Below are positions 6,983 to 8,633 of a stretch of 8,633 nt of DNA, piece after piece. Each line of letters begins with the position of its first letter. Position 1 is the stretch's first letter. Source of the stretch: Clostridiales bacterium (GTDB taxonomy: Bacteria > Bacillota > Clostridia > Peptostreptococcales > Anaerovoracaceae); the NCBI GenBank assembly GCA_012511395.1, contig JAAZGD010000065.1, forward strand, positions 1 through 8,633, read 5' to 3'. The position numbers and the translations under genes were made by a program. The notes below the pieces were generated by a model. The model ran no database searches, was not told the DNA's origin, and saw only the letters and a list, made by a program, of their open reading frames with translations.

Positions 6983-7671
6983 AAACACCTGAAGAGCTTC
7001 TGAACATACTTACAGCTTCTTCAATGAATGATAGATGCTTTTCCCACATGGTTGAGTACTTAAAAGTCGGCATGACAGAAATAGAGGTGGCAGAGGAAAT
7101 AGAGAGAACCCTTTTGGAGCTGGGCGCCAAAAGGATGGCTTTTCCTGTCATAGCGGTAGCGGGAGAAAATGGAGCTGAACCTCACGGAGTTCCCTCATCC
7201 TACAGGATCAGGGAAGGAGATTTCCTCACCATGGATTTCGGAGCTGTTTACAAGGGCTACTGTGCAGACATGACAAGAACTGTAGCCTTTAAAAGAGTAA
7301 CGCCTTACATGAGAAGAGTGTATAACATAGTGTTGACGGCTCAAAAGCTGGGTATTTCCGCCATAAGAAAAGGCGTCAGCATTAAAGCAGTTGATGATAT
7401 AACAAGAGATTACATAGAAGAAAAAGGCTTTGGTAATTATTACATTCACGGCACAGGCCACGGTGTAGGTAAAGAGGTTCATGAAGAGCCATATATAAAC
7501 ACTAAAGCTACCTATAAGAATAAGTTTAAAACCAACATGGCGGTGACGGTGGAGCCTGGAATTTATATTCCGGGTAAGCTGGGAGTCAGAATTGAAGATC
7601 TTGTTATAGTGGGGGATAAAGGTGCAATCAACACCAATCATTCAACTAAAGAGTTGTTAATAATCAAATAG
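6970..7671 (+). CDS. Minimal M24 metallopeptidase, Xaa-Pro peptidase type, without creatinase N-terminal domain
   Basis: M24 enzymes are two-metal aminopeptidases; this one resembles the catalytic half of PepQ/PepP-type Xaa-Pro peptidases such as B. subtilis YqhT, which release residues next to proline. All five metal ligands are visible: D89 in TMDFG, D100 in ADMTRT, H164 in GTGHGVG, E195 in VEPGIY and E209 in RIED. Conserved H72 (PHG) and H171 (VHEEP) are also present. PHGVPSS and VEPGIYIPG favour the Xaa-Pro type over methionine aminopeptidase. At 233 residues it lacks the roughly 120-residue creatinase-like N-terminal domain of YqhT. The bases upstream encode the intact YheA-like protein, so the domain is truly absent and not lost to a frameshift. 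The GTG start overlaps the previous gene by 13 bases. A yqhT-efp pair is also found in B. subtilis, which supports the family call. Substrate is not shown by the sequence. Confidence 0.9.
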   Translation: MGAVKTPEELLNILTASSMNDRCFSHMVEYLKVGMTEIEVAEEIERTLLELGAKRMAFPVIAVAGENGAEPHGVPSSYRIREGDFLTMDFGAVYKGYCADMTRTVAFKRVTPYMRRVYNIVLTAQKLGISAIRKGVSIKAVDDITRDYIEEKGFGNYYIHGTGHGVGKEVHEEPYINTKATYKNKFKTNMAVTVEPGIYIPGKLGVRIEDLVIVGDKGAINTNHSTKELLIIK

Positions 7672-7689
7672 AAAAAGGAGAGAAATATT

Positions 7690-8250
7690 ATGATTTATGC
7701 CAGTGATTTTAGAAAGGGCGTTACATTTGAAATTGACGGTGAGCCTTATGTGGTAGTAGACTTTCAGCACGTCAAACCGGGAAAGGGTGCTGCTTTTGTA
7801 AGGACGAAATATAAGAATATCATTACAGGGGCCACCAGAGAAGAGGCCTTTAACCCCTCGGATAAATTTAACAGAGCAAGGATAGAAACCAAGCAGATGC
7901 AATACTTATATAACGATGGTGAATTATATTACTTTATGGATACACAAAGCTATGAGCAGACACCTTTAAATGAAGAGCAGGTAGCTGAAGCCATGAAGTA
8001 TTTAAGAGAAAATGATGAGGCCACCATTAAGTTTTTTAACGGTGTTCCGTTTCTTGTGGAGGCTCCAAACTTTGTTAATCTGAAGGTAATTGAAACTGAG
8101 CCCGGCGTAAAGGGAGATACTGCAACCAACGTTACAAAGGCCGCAACTGTAGAAACAGGGGCAGTTATTCAGGTGCCTATTTTCATTGAGGCTGGAGAGG
8201 TTATTCAAATTGATACGAGAAGTGATGAATACCTGGGAAGAGGGAAATAA
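7690..8250 (+). CDS. efp: Translation elongation factor P
   Basis: EF-P binds between the P and E sites of the ribosome and relieves stalling at consecutive prolines. The 186-residue protein has the normal length and three beta-barrel domains. The N-terminal KOW-like domain carries DFRKG near the start and the functional loop P30-G31-K32-G33-A34. K32 is the position modified with 5-aminopentanol in B. subtilis, so the same kind of modification is plausible; no modifying enzyme is in the window. The middle and C-terminal domains include NFVNLKV, TEPGVKGDTA, TVETGA and the end signature IDTRSDEYLGR. AAGGAG at 7675-7680 is 9 bases before the ATG. The gene starts 18 bases after the M24 gene, the largest gap in the window and still too short for a promoter plus terminator. 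Confidence 0.98.
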   Translation: MIYASDFRKGVTFEIDGEPYVVVDFQHVKPGKGAAFVRTKYKNIITGATREEAFNPSDKFNRARIETKQMQYLYNDGELYYFMDTQSYEQTPLNEEQVAEAMKYLRENDEATIKFFNGVPFLVEAPNFVNLKVIETEPGVKGDTATNVTKAATVETGAVIQVPIFIEAGEVIQIDTRSDEYLGRGK

Positions 8251-8255
8251 TCAAC

Positions 8256-8633
8256 ATGGGCAGAAACAGCAGAAGGAAAAAGAACAAAAAGTTTAATTCA
8301 TGGGTTTTAATGGCTCTGGGAGTTGTATTGCTGTTATTGCTTGCAGGCTTTGTTTACTTAGGCGGTCTTTCAGAACCTCTTGACAAGGATAATAAAGAGT
8401 ATATATCCATTTCCATACCTTACGGCACATCTACACAAAAAATAGGTACAATCCTTGAAGAGGAAGGAGTCATTAAAAGCGGAGATAAGTTTAAGATCTA
8501 TGCAAAGCTTCACGGTTTTAACGGAAAGCTGGAAGCAGGGGATTATCTTCTGTCAAAATCCATGGATTTGGATGAGATTATGAATATGATGACCAAGGGT
8601 TTTGTGAAAGGCATGAGATTTACTGTTCAGGAA
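8256..8633 (+). CDS. mltG: Endolytic murein transglycosylase MltG, N-terminal part (3' truncated by window edge)
   Basis: MltG is an inner-membrane lytic transglycosylase that cuts nascent peptidoglycan glycan strands and so ends their extension. Only 126 residues are visible, of about 340-350 in the family. They show a very basic cytoplasmic start (residues 2-12 rich in Arg and Lys), one membrane helix at about 16-37, and then an extracellular LysM-like domain at about 50-118. That domain carries ISIPYGTSTQKIGTILEEEG, VIKSGDKFKIYAKL and LEAGDYLLS, which follow the usual MltG pattern closely. The fragment ends in RFTVQE, which aligns with the start of the next conserved block. The catalytic Glu lies outside the window. 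The ATG is 5 bases after the efp stop. The ribosome binding site is modest: an AGAGGG stretch at 8239-8244, inside the end of efp, about 11-12 bases away. Confidence 0.9.
   Translation, partial: MGRNSRRKKNKKFNSWVLMALGVVLLLLLAGFVYLGGLSEPLDKDNKEYISISIPYGTSTQKIGTILEEEGVIKSGDKFKIYAKLHGFNGKLEAGDYLLSKSMDLDEIMNMMTKGFVKGMRFTVQE

Noticed and set aside
6617..6990. Possibility that a frameshift separates the M24 gene from a lost N-terminal domain
   Set aside because: The upstream bases encode a complete, family-like YheA/YlbF protein in another frame, leaving no room for a creatinase domain.
7195..7641. Minus-strand open frame of 148 residues opposite the M24 gene
   Set aside because: It is the reverse of conserved metal-binding blocks of a real peptidase; its composition looks non-coding.
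6970..7671. Methionine aminopeptidase as the identity of the M24 gene
   Set aside because: The size fits, but PHGVPSS, VEPGIYIPG and the neighbouring efp fit the Xaa-Pro/YqhT branch better.
1..8633. CRISPR array, insertion sequence, prophage, tRNA, rRNA or riboswitch
   Set aside because: No direct repeats, transposase, inverted terminal repeats or structured RNA gene were seen, and almost every base is used by the nine genes.

Overview
The window is a dense run of nine genes, all on the plus strand, from a low-GC Gram-positive bacterium, most likely a Clostridia-class Firmicute. The reasons are A/T-rich third positions, AGA/AGG as the main arginine codons, AAGGAG-type ribosome binding sites, RNase J as an mRNA nuclease, a YheA/YlbF-family protein, and an EF-P with the P-G-K-G-A loop tip typical of Firmicutes. 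I cannot assign a genus.

Layout: the 3' half of aspS (aspartyl-tRNA synthetase, 1-921, cut by the left edge); a fused nadD-yqeK gene (926-2095); rsfS (2085-2429); leuS (2444-4927); rnj, RNase J (4939-6615); a small YheA/YlbF-family gene (6617-6982); a short M24 metallopeptidase of the Xaa-Pro type without its usual N-terminal domain (6970-7671); efp (7690-8250); and the 5' part of mltG (8256-8633, cut by the right edge). Gaps between genes are 1 to 18 bases and two pairs overlap (11 and 13 bases). No gap is long enough for a classical promoter, terminator or leader RNA, so the run is most simply read as one transcript whose promoter lies left of the window.

The genes are mostly housekeeping: tRNA charging (aspS, leuS), NAD synthesis and probable Ap4A breakdown (nadD-yqeK), ribosome silencing (rsfS), mRNA processing and decay (rnj, perhaps with its small neighbour), peptide turnover (M24), rescue of polyproline stalling (efp) and peptidoglycan synthesis (mltG). 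I see no mobile element, CRISPR array, phage gene, RNA gene or defence system, and I do not think the window holds a wholly new system. The points most worth checking are the NadD-YqeK fusion between two synthetase genes, the minimal M24 enzyme, the RNase J/YheA-like pairing and the long ribosome-binding-site spacing in front of rnj.
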